DNA of 64,000 bases from Vibrio sp. J1-1 (GCF_021728395.1 NZ_JAKKCM010000003.1:310001-374000), one strand, 5' to 3'. Shown: positions 16,953-26,885, counted from the first letter of the stretch. Program-made: numbers and translations. The notes: generated by a model from the sequence alone, not told the origin.

Positions 16953-18872
16953 ATGGAATATCGCGTTGACCTCGTTGTCCTATCTGAGCTAAAGCAAAAT
17001 TGTCGCTTTGGACTGACGTTTCATAACCTAAGTGACCAGGATCTTCATGACTGGCACCTGACGTTTGCTTTCGATCGCTACATTTTACCTGACAGTGTAT
17101 CTAACGGTGTGCTTACCCAAACTGGTAGCTTCTGTACATTAAAGCCCGAAGGTATGGTGCTGGCGGCAAATCACAATTTCTATTGTGAGTTCAGTATTGG
17201 TTCAGATCCATTTCGCTATTATTCAGACGGATTAAAAGAAGCTCTGGTTGATTTTGTCGTCAATGGTAATGAGCAGCGAGTCGAGGTTGACGTAACACCT
17301 ATCGTTCTGGCTTCGCCATACCGAGAGCGCAGTGCTATCCCATCGAGCCAGGTTCAAGCTCAGCCTCTCTTACCAAAGCCAAATCAGATTGAAGTTAAAG
17401 ACAGTTACTTTTCTCTTCATCGCTTTGTTGGTATCGGTACTTACTCAGATTTAGCCGTATCAGCAAAAAATTGGTTGCTCGATGAACTAAAACGTATTCA
17501 CCAATTTGAGCTTACGCCATCGAATAACAGCCAGGTTATCTTTAAAAGTAACCCAACCTTAGATAAAGGTGCGTATCGTCTCAAAGTAACCGAAGAGTCG
17601 ATAAAAATAGAGGCGGGTTCAACGTCGGGGTTCACCCATGCTAGCGCGACCCTACTGCAACTTATCCGACGAAATTTGGAAGACAATTCTATGGAAGTTG
17701 TCTGCTGCTCAATTAAAGACAGACCTCGTTTCAAATATCGTGGAATGATGCTTGATTGTGCACGCCACTTTCATTCTGTAGAGCAAGTGAAACGTCTCAT
17801 CAACCAACTGGCTCACTACAAATTTAACACCTTCCATTGGCACCTTACGGACGATGAAGGCTGGAGAATTGAGATTAAATCACTGCCAGAGCTGACCAAC
17901 ATCGGCGCATGGCGTGGGTTAGATGAAGCCGTAGAGCCGCAATATACGCACTTGTCTCAGCGTTACGGTGGGTTTTATACCCAAGAAGAAATAAAAGAAG
18001 TGGTTTCCTATGCAGCGCTACGCAGTATTACCGTCATACCGGAAATTGATGTGCCAGGTCACTGCCGTGCAGCCATTAAGTCACTGCCTCACCTGCTTGT
18101 AGAAGCAGAAGATACCACCGAATATCGCAGTATTCAGCATTACAACGACAACGTCATTAACCCAGCGCTACCGGGCAGTTACGAATTTATCGACAAAGTG
18201 CTGGAAGAGGTCGCCGCTTTGTTCCCAGCGCCGTATATCCACATTGGTGCCGATGAAGTACCACATGGAGTCTGGTCGAAAAGCCCGGCCTGTCAAGCTT
18301 TGATGGAGCAAAATGGTTATAGCGACTACAAAGAGCTACAAGGCCATTTCTTACGTCATGCGGAAGATAAACTTCGCGAGCTTGGTAAACGAATGTTGGG
18401 GTGGGAAGAAGCGCAGCATGGCAACAAAGTGAGTAAAGATACCGTTATCTATTCATGGCTAAGTGAAGAAGCAGCACTTAATTGTGCTCGCCAAGGCTTC
18501 GATGTGGTGCTTCAACCCGCCCAAACCACTTACTTGGATATGACGCAAGATTACGCACCAGAAGAGCCCGGAGTGGATTGGGCAAACCCGATACCACTGG
18601 AAACAGCCTATAGCTACGAACCATTAGCACAAGTGCCAGATGACGATCCGGTTCGAAAACGTATTCGGGGCATTCAGGCCGCGCTTTGGTGCGAAATCAT
18701 CAATAACCAGCCACGTATGGACTACATGATCTTTCCTCGCCTGACGGCATTAGCAGAAGCATGTTGGACCGATAAACAGCACCGGGACTGGACAGATTAC
18801 CTATCACGTTTGAAAGGACACCTTCCACTGCTCGACCTGCAGGGAGTGAACTACCGCCAGCCGTGGAAGTAA
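16953..18872 (+). CDS. Cytosolic beta-N-acetylhexosaminidase, GH20
   Basis: The enzyme removes non-reducing GlcNAc from imported chitin oligosaccharides. The 639-residue protein has no signal peptide. It has an N-terminal carbohydrate-binding-like domain (1-110), a GH20b alpha/beta domain (about 130-260) and a TIM barrel from about 265. The catalytic pair is D434-E435 in HIGADEVPHG, and HWHLTDDEGWRIEI marks the start of the barrel. The ribosome site AGGAGGA is ideal and lies within the eight-base gap after gspK. It corresponds to VC0613 in V. cholerae and ExoI-type enzymes of V. furnissii. Confidence 0.92.
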   Translation: MEYRVDLVVLSELKQNCRFGLTFHNLSDQDLHDWHLTFAFDRYILPDSVSNGVLTQTGSFCTLKPEGMVLAANHNFYCEFSIGSDPFRYYSDGLKEALVDFVVNGNEQRVEVDVTPIVLASPYRERSAIPSSQVQAQPLLPKPNQIEVKDSYFSLHRFVGIGTYSDLAVSAKNWLLDELKRIHQFELTPSNNSQVIFKSNPTLDKGAYRLKVTEESIKIEAGSTSGFTHASATLLQLIRRNLEDNSMEVVCCSIKDRPRFKYRGMMLDCARHFHSVEQVKRLINQLAHYKFNTFHWHLTDDEGWRIEIKSLPELTNIGAWRGLDEAVEPQYTHLSQRYGGFYTQEEIKEVVSYAALRSITVIPEIDVPGHCRAAIKSLPHLLVEAEDTTEYRSIQHYNDNVINPALPGSYEFIDKVLEEVAALFPAPYIHIGADEVPHGVWSKSPACQALMEQNGYSDYKELQGHFLRHAEDKLRELGKRMLGWEEAQHGNKVSKDTVIYSWLSEEAALNCARQGFDVVLQPAQTTYLDMTQDYAPEEPGVDWANPIPLETAYSYEPLAQVPDDDPVRKRIRGIQAALWCEIINNQPRMDYMIFPRLTALAEACWTDKQHRDWTDYLSRLKGHLPLLDLQGVNYRQPWK

Positions 18873-18957
18873 CGTAAAGCTACGCTACGACATCGCGCTT
18901 TCAAGAATTTTTTTAATTTTTGGCTGCTCAGCAGCTTTGTAAAAAGGAACTACACAA

Positions 18958-21363
18958 ATGAAATACGGCTATTTCGATAACGAAAATCGTGAATATGTCA
19001 TTACTCGTCCAGATGTACCTGCCCCTTGGACTAACTACTTGGGTACTGAAAAGTTCTGTACGGTTATTTCACACAATGCGGGTGGCTACTCATTCTACAA
19101 CTCACCAGAATACAACCGTGTAACCAAATTTCGTCCAAACGCGACGTTTGATCGCCCAGGACATTATGTTTACCTACGCGATGACGAGACTGGTGACTAC
19201 TGGTCAATCTCTTGGCAACCGGTAGCGAAAAGCCTAGACGAAGCGAACTACGAAGTTCGTCACGGCTTGTCTTACTCTAAATTTAAATGTGAATACAGCG
19301 GTATCACCGCGACGAAAACGCTCTTCGTGCCAAAAGGTGAAGATGCTGAGATCTGGGATGTAGTGATTAAAAACACCTCAGACAAACCACGTACTATCAG
19401 TGCATTCTCATTCGTTGAGTTCTCGTTCAGCCACATTCAGTCAGACAACCAAAACCACCAGATGTCTTTGTACTCAGCAGGCACAGCGTACAAAGATGGC
19501 GTAATTGAATACGACTTGTACTACAACACCAACGACTTTGAAGGTTTCTACTACCTAGCGTCAACGTTTGATCCAGACTCATACGATGGTCAACGTGACA
19601 GCTTCCTCGGCCTATACCGTGATGAGGCTAACCCACTAGCGGTCGAACAAGGTAGTTGCTTCAACACTGCGCAGACTTGTTACAACCACTGTGGCTCTCT
19701 GCACAAGCAATTTACTATCCAGCCAGGCGAAGAAGTTCGTTTCGCTTACATCCTAGGTATCGGCAAAGGCAATGGTGAGCGTCTACGTGCGAAGTACCAA
19801 GACCTAGCAGAAGTGGATAACGCGTTTGCTGGCATCAAAGCACACTGGGATGAGCGTTGTGGCAAGTTCCAAGTAAAATCGCCAAACGAAGGTCTGGATA
19901 CCATGATCAACGCTTGGACGCTATACCAAGCAGAAACGTGTGTGGTTTGGTCTCGTTTTGCATCATTCATCGAAGTTGGCGGGCGTACAGGCCTTGGCTA
20001 CCGTGATACCGCGCAGGACGCGATTTCAGTACCACATGCAAACCCAGCGATGACACGTAAGCGCATTGTTGACCTACTACGCGGTCAGGTGAAAGCGGGT
20101 TACGGTCTACACCTATTCGATCCAGATTGGTTCGATCCAGAGAAAGCTGACGTTAAACCGTCTAAATCTCCAACGGTGGTTCCTACGCCTTCTGATGAAG
20201 ACAAGATCCACGGCATCGAAGACACCTGTTCTGATGACCATCTATGGTTAGTGCCAACTATCTGTAAATACGTGATGGAAACGGGAGAGCACAGCTTCTT
20301 CAACGAAGTTATCCCTTACGCTGATGGTGGCGACGCAACCGTATATGACCACATGAAAGCAGCGCTAGACTTCTCTGCAGAATACGTAGGTCAAACCGGT
20401 ATCTGTAAAGGCCTACGTGCAGACTGGAACGACTGTCTAAACCTAGGTGGTGGCGAGTCATCAATGGTGTCTTTCCTACATTTCTGGGCGCTGCAAGAGT
20501 TTATCGACCTAGCAAAATACCTAGGTAAAGACGCTGACGTTAAGAAATACACCGAGATGGCGGCAAACGTTCGCGAAGCGTGTGAAACTCACCTGTGGGA
20601 CGAAGACGGCGGTTGGTACATCCGTGGTTTAACCAAAGATGGCGACAAGATAGGTACTGCACAGCAAAAAGAAGGTCGTGTACACCTGGAGTCGAACACG
20701 CTGGCAGTTCTGTCTGGTGCAGTATCTCAAGAACGTGGTGAGAAAGCGATGGACGCTGTCAATGCAAACCTATTCTCTGAGTACGGACTACACCTCAACT
20801 CCCCGTCGTTTGCCACTCCAAATGACGATATCGGCTTCGTAACTCGCGTATACCAGGGCGTAAAAGAGAACGGTGCTATCTTCTCTCATCCAAACCCTTG
20901 GGCGTGGGTAGCAGAAGCGAAACTGGGTCGCGGTGACCGTGCGATGAAGTTCTACGACGCACTCAACCCATACAACCAAAATGACATCATCGAAAAACGT
21001 ATCGCAGAACCTTACTCGTACGTGCAGTTCATCATGGGCCGTGACCACCAAGACCATGGCCGTGCAAACCACCCATGGTTAACCGGTACATCAGGTTGGG
21101 CTTACTTTGCGGTGACTAACTTTATCTTGGGAGTTCGTACTGGTTTCGACGGCCTGACAATCGACCCATGTATTCCGACTCACTGGCCTGGTTTTGAAGT
21201 CACTCGCCAATGGCTTGGCGCGACTTACAACATCAAAGTAGAGAACCCGAATTCCGTCAGCAAAGGCGTAAAATCTATCACCATCAACGGTGAAGCGGTA
21301 TCTGGCGTGGTGCCTGTACAAGCGGAAGGCAGTGTTAACGACGTTGTCGTTGTTCTTGGCTAA
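18958..21363 (+). CDS. chbP: N,N'-diacetylchitobiose phosphorylase ChbP, GH94
   Basis: ChbP cleaves (GlcNAc)2 with phosphate to GlcNAc-1-phosphate and GlcNAc, saving one ATP. The protein has 801 residues, the same length as the characterised V. proteolyticus enzyme. The general acid is D492 within GLRADWNDCLNLGGG, the same number as in that enzyme. The N-terminal beta-sandwich begins MKYGYFDNENREYVITRP, and the GH94 barrel signature GRTGLGYRDTAQDAI is present. AAAGGA precedes the ATG. Codon use is strongly biased (highly expressed). A hairpin follows before the mutase gene. Confidence 0.95.
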   Translation: MKYGYFDNENREYVITRPDVPAPWTNYLGTEKFCTVISHNAGGYSFYNSPEYNRVTKFRPNATFDRPGHYVYLRDDETGDYWSISWQPVAKSLDEANYEVRHGLSYSKFKCEYSGITATKTLFVPKGEDAEIWDVVIKNTSDKPRTISAFSFVEFSFSHIQSDNQNHQMSLYSAGTAYKDGVIEYDLYYNTNDFEGFYYLASTFDPDSYDGQRDSFLGLYRDEANPLAVEQGSCFNTAQTCYNHCGSLHKQFTIQPGEEVRFAYILGIGKGNGERLRAKYQDLAEVDNAFAGIKAHWDERCGKFQVKSPNEGLDTMINAWTLYQAETCVVWSRFASFIEVGGRTGLGYRDTAQDAISVPHANPAMTRKRIVDLLRGQVKAGYGLHLFDPDWFDPEKADVKPSKSPTVVPTPSDEDKIHGIEDTCSDDHLWLVPTICKYVMETGEHSFFNEVIPYADGGDATVYDHMKAALDFSAEYVGQTGICKGLRADWNDCLNLGGGESSMVSFLHFWALQEFIDLAKYLGKDADVKKYTEMAANVREACETHLWDEDGGWYIRGLTKDGDKIGTAQQKEGRVHLESNTLAVLSGAVSQERGEKAMDAVNANLFSEYGLHLNSPSFATPNDDIGFVTRVYQGVKENGAIFSHPNPWAWVAEAKLGRGDRAMKFYDALNPYNQNDIIEKRIAEPYSYVQFIMGRDHQDHGRANHPWLTGTSGWAYFAVTNFILGVRTGFDGLTIDPCIPTHWPGFEVTRQWLGATYNIKVENPNSVSKGVKSITINGEAVSGVVPVQAEGSVNDVVVVLG

Positions 21364-21371
21364 TTAAGCTC

Positions 21372-21392
21372 GGAGCCTCCTCGTGAGGCTCC
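21372..21392 (+). other. Intra-operon hairpin between chbP and the phosphohexomutase
   Basis: The perfect stem GGAGCCTC/GAGGCTCC (21372-21379 with 21385-21392) has no T-run. It probably protects the highly translated chbP message from 3' decay. Confidence 0.4.
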
Positions 21393-21416
21393 AGCGATGA
21401 ATTAAGGATTATAAAT

Positions 21417-22829
21417 ATGATCAAATTCGGAACAGGTGGCTGGCGCGCATTTATTGGTGAGGAATTTACCAAAGATAACGTACGTCTTGTCGCTCAGGCA
21501 GTGTCCAATATCATCAACGCTGAAAACGTTGCACAAAAAGGCTTTGTCATCGGCTATGACCGCCGCTTTTTGTCTGATAAAGCCGGACGTTGGTTTGCTG
21601 AAGTACTCGCAGCAAACGGAGTATCCGTGAGCTTTATCGATAAGTTTGTCCCAACACCGATTGTGATGTTCAAGGCAAAAGAGATGGGCTGTGCTTATTC
21701 GGCGTGTATTACCGCTTCCCATAACCCTGCGGATTACAACGGCATCAAAGTCTTCATCGAAGGCGGCCGCGATGCAGACGAAGTGATCACACAGAAAATT
21801 GAAACACAGATTGCGGCATTGAACGCAGAGAAAGTTCAAAGCGTCGACTTCGATCAAGCGGTAGAAGACAAGCTGATCAAAGTGATCAATCCAATGAACG
21901 AGTTCGTCGATTCCATCATTAATTTTATCGACATCGAAGCGATCAAAAAGGCCAACCTGCGCGTGTTGATCGACCCAATGTTTGGTGTAGCGAAAAACGC
22001 TCTGCAAACGGTATTGATCAACGGCCGTTGTGACGTAGACGTCATCAACGATGGCAAAAACCCAGATTTTGGCGGCTTAATGCCGTCACCGAGCGCTGCG
22101 ACACTTTACCGCTTGATGCATCTCGTCGCGGAGCAAGGTTACGACATTGGTATCGGTACCGATGGTGACGCGGACCGACTCGGTATCATCGACGAGAAAG
22201 GTCACTTTATCCATCCAAATGAAGTATTGCTCCTGTTGTACTACTACTTACTTGAGTACAAAGGCTGGTCTGGTTCTGTAGTTCGTAACATTGCCACCAC
22301 CCACCTGTTGGACAAGATTGCAGAGGACCACGGTGAGAAGTGCTTTGAAGTACCGGTAGGCTTTAAGCATATCAGTTCGCAGATGGAAGCAGACGACTCG
22401 TTAATCGGCGGTGAAAGTTCGGGCGGTTTAACCATTCGTGGCCACATTAAAGGCAAAGATGGCGTTTTTGCCTCAAGCCTATTGGTAGAAATGATTTCTG
22501 TCACGGGTAAAAAACTCTCTGAGCTACTGGACGAAATCTACGCCAAATACGGTTACGCCTACATGGCAGAAGGTGACTGCAAGTTCAAACCTGCGCAGAA
22601 AGCGATCCTGCACAACCGCATCTACGTTGAGAAGCAACTACCTGACTTTGAGTTTGAAATCGAAAAAGTCAGCTACGAAGATGGGGCAAAGGTCTACTTC
22701 AAAAACGGGGGATGGATTATCGCTCGCTTCTCCGGCACTGAGCCGTTACTGCGTATTTTTGCCGAGATGCAAGATAAAGACACTGCGGAACGTGTTCTTC
22801 AACAGTTTAAAGATTTCTTATCTCTTTAA
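21417..22829 (+). CDS. Alpha-D-phosphohexomutase, probable GlcNAc-1-P/GlcNAc-6-P mutase
   Basis: A 470-residue member of the phosphoglucomutase/phosphomannomutase superfamily. It has the phosphoserine loop TASHNPADYNG (S101), the Mg2+ loop GTDGDADRLG, the sugar loop GGESSGGL and the phosphate loop ARFSGTEPLLRI. Its place immediately after chbP implies that it turns the GlcNAc-1-phosphate released by ChbP into GlcNAc-6-phosphate. That substrate is inference from context. It is the last gene of the operon, and a strong terminator follows. Confidence 0.88.
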   Translation: MIKFGTGGWRAFIGEEFTKDNVRLVAQAVSNIINAENVAQKGFVIGYDRRFLSDKAGRWFAEVLAANGVSVSFIDKFVPTPIVMFKAKEMGCAYSACITASHNPADYNGIKVFIEGGRDADEVITQKIETQIAALNAEKVQSVDFDQAVEDKLIKVINPMNEFVDSIINFIDIEAIKKANLRVLIDPMFGVAKNALQTVLINGRCDVDVINDGKNPDFGGLMPSPSAATLYRLMHLVAEQGYDIGIGTDGDADRLGIIDEKGHFIHPNEVLLLLYYYLLEYKGWSGSVVRNIATTHLLDKIAEDHGEKCFEVPVGFKHISSQMEADDSLIGGESSGGLTIRGHIKGKDGVFASSLLVEMISVTGKKLSELLDEIYAKYGYAYMAEGDCKFKPAQKAILHNRIYVEKQLPDFEFEIEKVSYEDGAKVYFKNGGWIIARFSGTEPLLRIFAEMQDKDTAERVLQQFKDFLSL

Positions 22830-22889
22830 CTAACCTTGTCTGGCTTCAAGCAGATGGCAGTCACTTAAGTCGAAGGTAGAGGAACACTT

Positions 22890-22916
22890 GCCCGGCATCA
22901 CCGCCGGGCCTTTTTA
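22890..22916 (+). terminator. Rho-independent terminator of the chb operon
   Basis: The stem GCCCGGC/GCCGGGC (22890-22896 with 22903-22909) is followed by CTTTTTAT. It lies between the chb operon and the convergent fbpC. Confidence 0.88.
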
Positions 22917-22933
22917 TATCTATACAAAACAAG

Positions 22934-23965
22934 TTAAGAGAAAGCCAATACCCCCTGAGTATCGACTTTTACTGCAACGCTGTCACCGATATTCAACGCC
23001 TGCGAGGAAGTGGCTAGTAATCGGTCTCCGTTCACATCAATCACATAGCGGCAGTGATCGCCCATAAAGTGTTGCTCCAGCACTTTCACTGCACTTTCTT
23101 CATCCACCTGAACCTGAACATGCTGTGGGCGCAGCAATAAAGCACATTCAGCCTCCAGTTGAATATCTTGCTGAGCAATTGCTTCTATCACGCCTAGATG
23201 CGTCTCAAACTCACTTTGAGACACTCTGGTTGCAACCAAGTAGCTACCGCCGCCTAGAAAGTCAGCAACAAATTTGCTTGAAGGTCGGTAATATAACTCT
23301 GAAGCCGTACCATACTGCTCAATCACACCATTGTTCATCACTGCCATTTTATCAGAAAAAGCAAAGGCTTCCTCTCGACTGTGAGTTACGAAGATCGCTG
23401 TAACACCTTGTTGTTTAAAGATCTTACGGATCTCGCTAATCAACTCGTGTCGCACTTGAGTATCGATGTTGGAAAACGGTTCATCCAGTAGCAGTAGATC
23501 CGGCTTGTAAGCTAATGACCGAGCAATAGCTACACGTTGTTGCTGACCACCTGACAATTGGTGAGGATAGCGATCACCATAGCCTTGTAGGTGCACCAAC
23601 TCCAACATCTCTTCAACTTTCAAAAACTTTTGCTGAGGCGTTTCATTCTTTAAGCCAAAAGAGATGTTCTCTGCCACGGTAAGGTGAGGAAACAACGCGT
23701 AGTCTTGAAAAATCATCCCAATATTACGCTGCTCTGGTGGCATCCAGTTTTCACCATCATCGATAACTATGTCGTTGAGACTCATTCGTCCAGAAGACAA
23801 AGGCAACAATCCAGCTACCGCTTTTAGCAATGTTGTTTTACCACAGCCGCTAGCGCCTAACAGACACACAATCTGTCCTTGTTCCACCTCAATAGACAAC
23901 GACTCTAAAACGGTTTGATCATCGTACTGGCAGGTCAGATTGTTAATGGATAATGCGCAGCTCAT
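22934..23965 (-). CDS. fbpC: Iron(III) ABC transporter ATP-binding protein
   Basis: A 343-residue ATPase of the FbpC/AfuC ferric-iron class. It has Walker A LGASGCGKTT, Q-loop IFQDYALFPHL, signature LSGGQQQR, Walker B LLLLDEPFSNID and H-loop VTHSREE. A C-terminal regulatory TOBE-type domain begins at about 240. The ATG (23965) overlaps the last base of the permease gene, so the two are coupled. It completes the FbpABC periplasmic-binding-protein-dependent Fe3+ importer. Confidence 0.92.
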   Translation of the reverse strand: MSCALSINNLTCQYDDQTVLESLSIEVEQGQIVCLLGASGCGKTTLLKAVAGLLPLSSGRMSLNDIVIDDGENWMPPEQRNIGMIFQDYALFPHLTVAENISFGLKNETPQQKFLKVEEMLELVHLQGYGDRYPHQLSGGQQQRVAIARSLAYKPDLLLLDEPFSNIDTQVRHELISEIRKIFKQQGVTAIFVTHSREEAFAFSDKMAVMNNGVIEQYGTASELYYRPSSKFVADFLGGGSYLVATRVSQSEFETHLGVIEAIAQQDIQLEAECALLLRPQHVQVQVDEESAVKVLEQHFMGDHCRYVIDVNGDRLLATSSQALNIGDSVAVKVDTQGVLAFS

Positions 23966-25590
23966 CAGTGATTTTGCTCCAGTGAACGGTTAACGACAAT
24001 AAGTGGGATCAACCCAACAAAAACCAACAACACAGCAGGTAAAGCTGCCAACTCTAGATGCTCATCGGAAGCAAAGTTATAAACGTACGTTGCTAGTGTT
24101 TCAAAATTAAACGGACGCAGAAGAAGCGCCGCATTGAGCTCTTTCATTGACTCGATAAAAACTAATAGAGCAGCGATAAGCGCCCCACGCTTGACCAGCG
24201 GAAAGTGTACACGCCACAACATGGTATTTGGTGTACATCCCATGGTACGTGAAGCCATGTCCAAGGACGGTGAGATTTTGTTTAAGTTGCTCTCGATACT
24301 ACCAATTGCGACAGCAGAGAAACGCACAACCATAGCAAAGATCAACGCGAACATAGAGCCTGAAAAAATCAGCCCTGGTCTACCCCACTCCATCGCTTTT
24401 GCGACATCATTGACTCGGTGATCCATAAATAAAACCGCTACCATGACACCAATCGCCAACACCGTTCCGGGCACGGCATAACCCATTGAGGATAAGCGCA
24501 TAAATGCAAGCGTTGTTCTCTTGCTATTGACTCGGTAAGTAAAATTCACCAGAAGTGCAACAGTGACACCAACTATGGCTGCGATAACCGATACGACCAG
24601 GCTATTCCAGGCATACTCACGGAATTGTGGCGTCCAACTTTGCTCGAAGTAAGTAATTGAATAATCGATCAACTGTAGCAGCGGCATGATAAACGCGATT
24701 AAAACCAAACCCCAACACCAAATTAGTGCAGCCCATTTTTTCCAGCCTGTCAGTTCATAGCGGAAATCTTCATGGCTGTTAAACTGACTCTGGAATAATT
24801 TCTGCTTTCTGCGGCTATAGCGTTCTGAACTTAGCAGCAGCACGACTATCACCAGCATGATGGCGGAAATTTTGGCGGCAGCATTGAGATTAGAGTACCC
24901 AAGCCAAGTATCGTATACCGCTGTCGTTAACGTATTCACCGCAAAGTAACTGACGGTACCAAAGTCACCGATGGTCTCCATCGCAACAAGTGATAAGCCA
25001 ACAGCGATAGAGGGACGCGCTAAAGGAAGAGAAATACGCCAAAAGCTTTCCCGTGGCGAGCATTTCAGAAGACGTGCACTTTGCAACAAAGAGACGTTTT
25101 GCTCCATAAACGCAGCTCGACAAAGCAAATATACGTACGGATACAAAACAAGAGAAAGAACAAAGGTCGCTCCAGACAGAGTACGAATATCCGGGAACCA
25201 GTATTCTCTAGGTCCCCATCCTGTTATCTCTCGTAAAAAGATTTGTATCGGTCCGGCGAAGTCAAACCAGTCAGTAAAAATATACCCGATGATGTATCCT
25301 GGCATCGCTAACGGTAAAACTAGTGCCCACTGCAACCACTTCTCAGTGGGCAGTTTACACATCGCCATAAGCCACGCACATGGTATGCCAAAAATTAAAG
25401 ACAATACCATCACACCAATGGTTAGAGTAACGGTGTTATAGATATAAGTCGGCATGACCGTCGACATCAAGTGCGCAAACAGTTCATCCGTTTCACCAAT
25501 TGCGGTGTAGAAGATCGCTAAGATCGGTAAAACCAGTAGCGAAGCCAAAACTCCACTACTGGTTTTCCATAAATAATTTTTTTCTTTCAT
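23965..25590 (-). CDS. fbpB: Iron(III) ABC transporter permease, fused double-domain
   Basis: A 541-residue permease with two homologous six-helix halves fused head to tail, the normal FbpB/AfuB architecture. Helices cluster in residues 12-260 and 295-535. Two EAA-type loops are visible, LLQSARLLKCSPRESFWRISLPLARPS in the first half and DMASRTMGCTPNTMLWRVHFPL in the second. It moves Fe3+ from FbpA into the cytoplasm. It is separated from fbpA by 191 bp that contain a hairpin. Confidence 0.92.
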   Translation of the reverse strand: MKEKNYLWKTSSGVLASLLVLPILAIFYTAIGETDELFAHLMSTVMPTYIYNTVTLTIGVMVLSLIFGIPCAWLMAMCKLPTEKWLQWALVLPLAMPGYIIGYIFTDWFDFAGPIQIFLREITGWGPREYWFPDIRTLSGATFVLSLVLYPYVYLLCRAAFMEQNVSLLQSARLLKCSPRESFWRISLPLARPSIAVGLSLVAMETIGDFGTVSYFAVNTLTTAVYDTWLGYSNLNAAAKISAIMLVIVVLLLSSERYSRRKQKLFQSQFNSHEDFRYELTGWKKWAALIWCWGLVLIAFIMPLLQLIDYSITYFEQSWTPQFREYAWNSLVVSVIAAIVGVTVALLVNFTYRVNSKRTTLAFMRLSSMGYAVPGTVLAIGVMVAVLFMDHRVNDVAKAMEWGRPGLIFSGSMFALIFAMVVRFSAVAIGSIESNLNKISPSLDMASRTMGCTPNTMLWRVHFPLVKRGALIAALLVFIESMKELNAALLLRPFNFETLATYVYNFASDEHLELAALPAVLLVFVGLIPLIVVNRSLEQNH

Positions 25591-25692
25591 CGCCTATTTA
25601 CAGCCAGGCTGAGCGAGAAATAAATGCATCTGCAAATACATCTCATATCCTTTTAATCGATGAGGGCTAGTTATACCCTTATAAACAAACAA

Positions 25693-25726
25693 CCTCAAGT
25701 GGCCCTGGTAAAAGAGCGACTTGAGG
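25693..25726 (-). terminator. Attenuating hairpin between fbpA and fbpB
   Basis: The stem CCTCAAGT/ACTTGAGG (25693-25700 with 25719-25726) is followed on the minus strand by TTGTTTGTTTAT. The imperfect T-tract suggests partial termination, giving an excess of the binding protein over the permease. Confidence 0.5.
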
Positions 25727-25781
25727 CTGTAAATTTATCATCGGTGAACTGACTTCTCACCGAGCAAAATCAAACTAACGA

Positions 25782-26795
25782 TTAAAGATCGAACTTAACT
25801 TCGTCTAGCAGTTTGATTGCAGCTTCATGGTAATCAGCAATCTCGTCTAGAGAAAGAGTATCTGCTTTGAACTCACCCCAAGATGCTACAAGCTCAGAAG
25901 GCTTAACGTCAGCTTTAACTGGGTATTCAAAGTTCACTTCTGCGTACATGCTTTGCGCTTTGTCACCAGCTAAGAATTCCATAAGCTTAAGTGCGTTCGC
26001 TTGGTTTGGCGCGTATTTCGCCATTGCCATACCAGAGATGTTTACGTGAGTACCTGTTGTTTCTTGGTTAGGGAAGTTAATGTATACCGCATCAGCCCAA
26101 GCTTTCTGCTCTTTGTCGTTAACCATCTTACCTAGGTAGTAGCTGTTACCAAGAGAAACGTCACATAGACCTTCTTTGATCGCTTTAACCTGTGCACGGT
26201 CGTTACCTTGAGGTTTACGAGCTAGGTTTGCTTTTACGCCTTCTAGCCATTCTTTTGTCGCAGCTTCACCTTGGTGAGCAATCATAGAAGAAACTAGAGA
26301 CACGTTGTATGGGTGTTTACCGCTACGTGTACAGATTTTGCCTTTGAAATCAGGTTTCGCTAGGTCAGCGTAAGTAAAGTCCTCACCTAGTTTGCCCACA
26401 CGGTCACGAGAAGAGTAAACACTACGAGTGCGAGTTGTTAGTGCAAACCACTCGTTCGCTGTGTCTTGGTATTGAGCTGGAATGTTCTTTTCTAGAACTG
26501 GGCTATCAACAGACTGAACCACGCCTTTCTTTGTTAACTCTGCTAGACGCGCAATATCAACAGTTAGAAGAACGTCAGCTGGGCTGTATTCGCCTTCCTG
26601 AACTAATTTTTCTGCGATACCTTCTTTAGCAAACTTAACGTTTACTTTAATGCCGGTCTCTTTAGTGAACTCGTTAAACATAGGCTCAACCAAGAATGGT
26701 TGGCGGTATGAATAAACGTTCACTTCTTCAGCAGCCATTGCCGTTGGAGCCAGTGTTGCACAAGCTAAAGCAGAAAGAGTTAGCACTTTTTTCAT
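25782..26795 (-). CDS. fbpA: Periplasmic iron(III)-binding protein FbpA
   Basis: The binding protein captures Fe3+ in the periplasm and presents it to FbpBC. The 337-residue precursor has the signal peptide MKKVLTLSALACATLAPTAMA, cut before AEEVNVYS. The mature protein is a transferrin-like fold of the FbpA/AfuA family. The adjacent tyrosines in SLGNSYYLGKM are the conserved iron ligands. AAGGA precedes the ATG, and a Fur box lies about 25-45 bp upstream, so it should be induced by iron starvation. Confidence 0.93.
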   Translation of the reverse strand: MKKVLTLSALACATLAPTAMAAEEVNVYSYRQPFLVEPMFNEFTKETGIKVNVKFAKEGIAEKLVQEGEYSPADVLLTVDIARLAELTKKGVVQSVDSPVLEKNIPAQYQDTANEWFALTTRTRSVYSSRDRVGKLGEDFTYADLAKPDFKGKICTRSGKHPYNVSLVSSMIAHQGEAATKEWLEGVKANLARKPQGNDRAQVKAIKEGLCDVSLGNSYYLGKMVNDKEQKAWADAVYINFPNQETTGTHVNISGMAMAKYAPNQANALKLMEFLAGDKAQSMYAEVNFEYPVKADVKPSELVASWGEFKADTLSLDEIADYHEAAIKLLDEVKFDL

Positions 26796-26818
26796 GGTTC
26801 AATCCTTTAAGTATTCGT

Positions 26819-26837
26819 AATGATAATATTTATCAGT
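26819..26837 (-). promoter_or_regulatory. Fur box in the fbpABC promoter
   Basis: AATGATAATATTTATCAGT contains the 7-1-7 dyad TGATAAT-A-TTTATCA, with one arm mismatch against TGATAAA. It sits 24-42 bp before the fbpA start, where Fur-Fe2+ would block the promoter. Confidence 0.7.
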
Positions 26838-26885
26838 AGCGTTATTATATTCATGTCGACTTCAAAAACAATCTCCAAATAACAA

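Noticed and set aside
21402-22007. 201-codon minus-strand ORF inside the phosphohexomutase gene
   Set aside because: It is antisense to a gene with intact catalytic motifs. Its Asp/His/Phe/Cys-rich composition is typical of a reversed frame.
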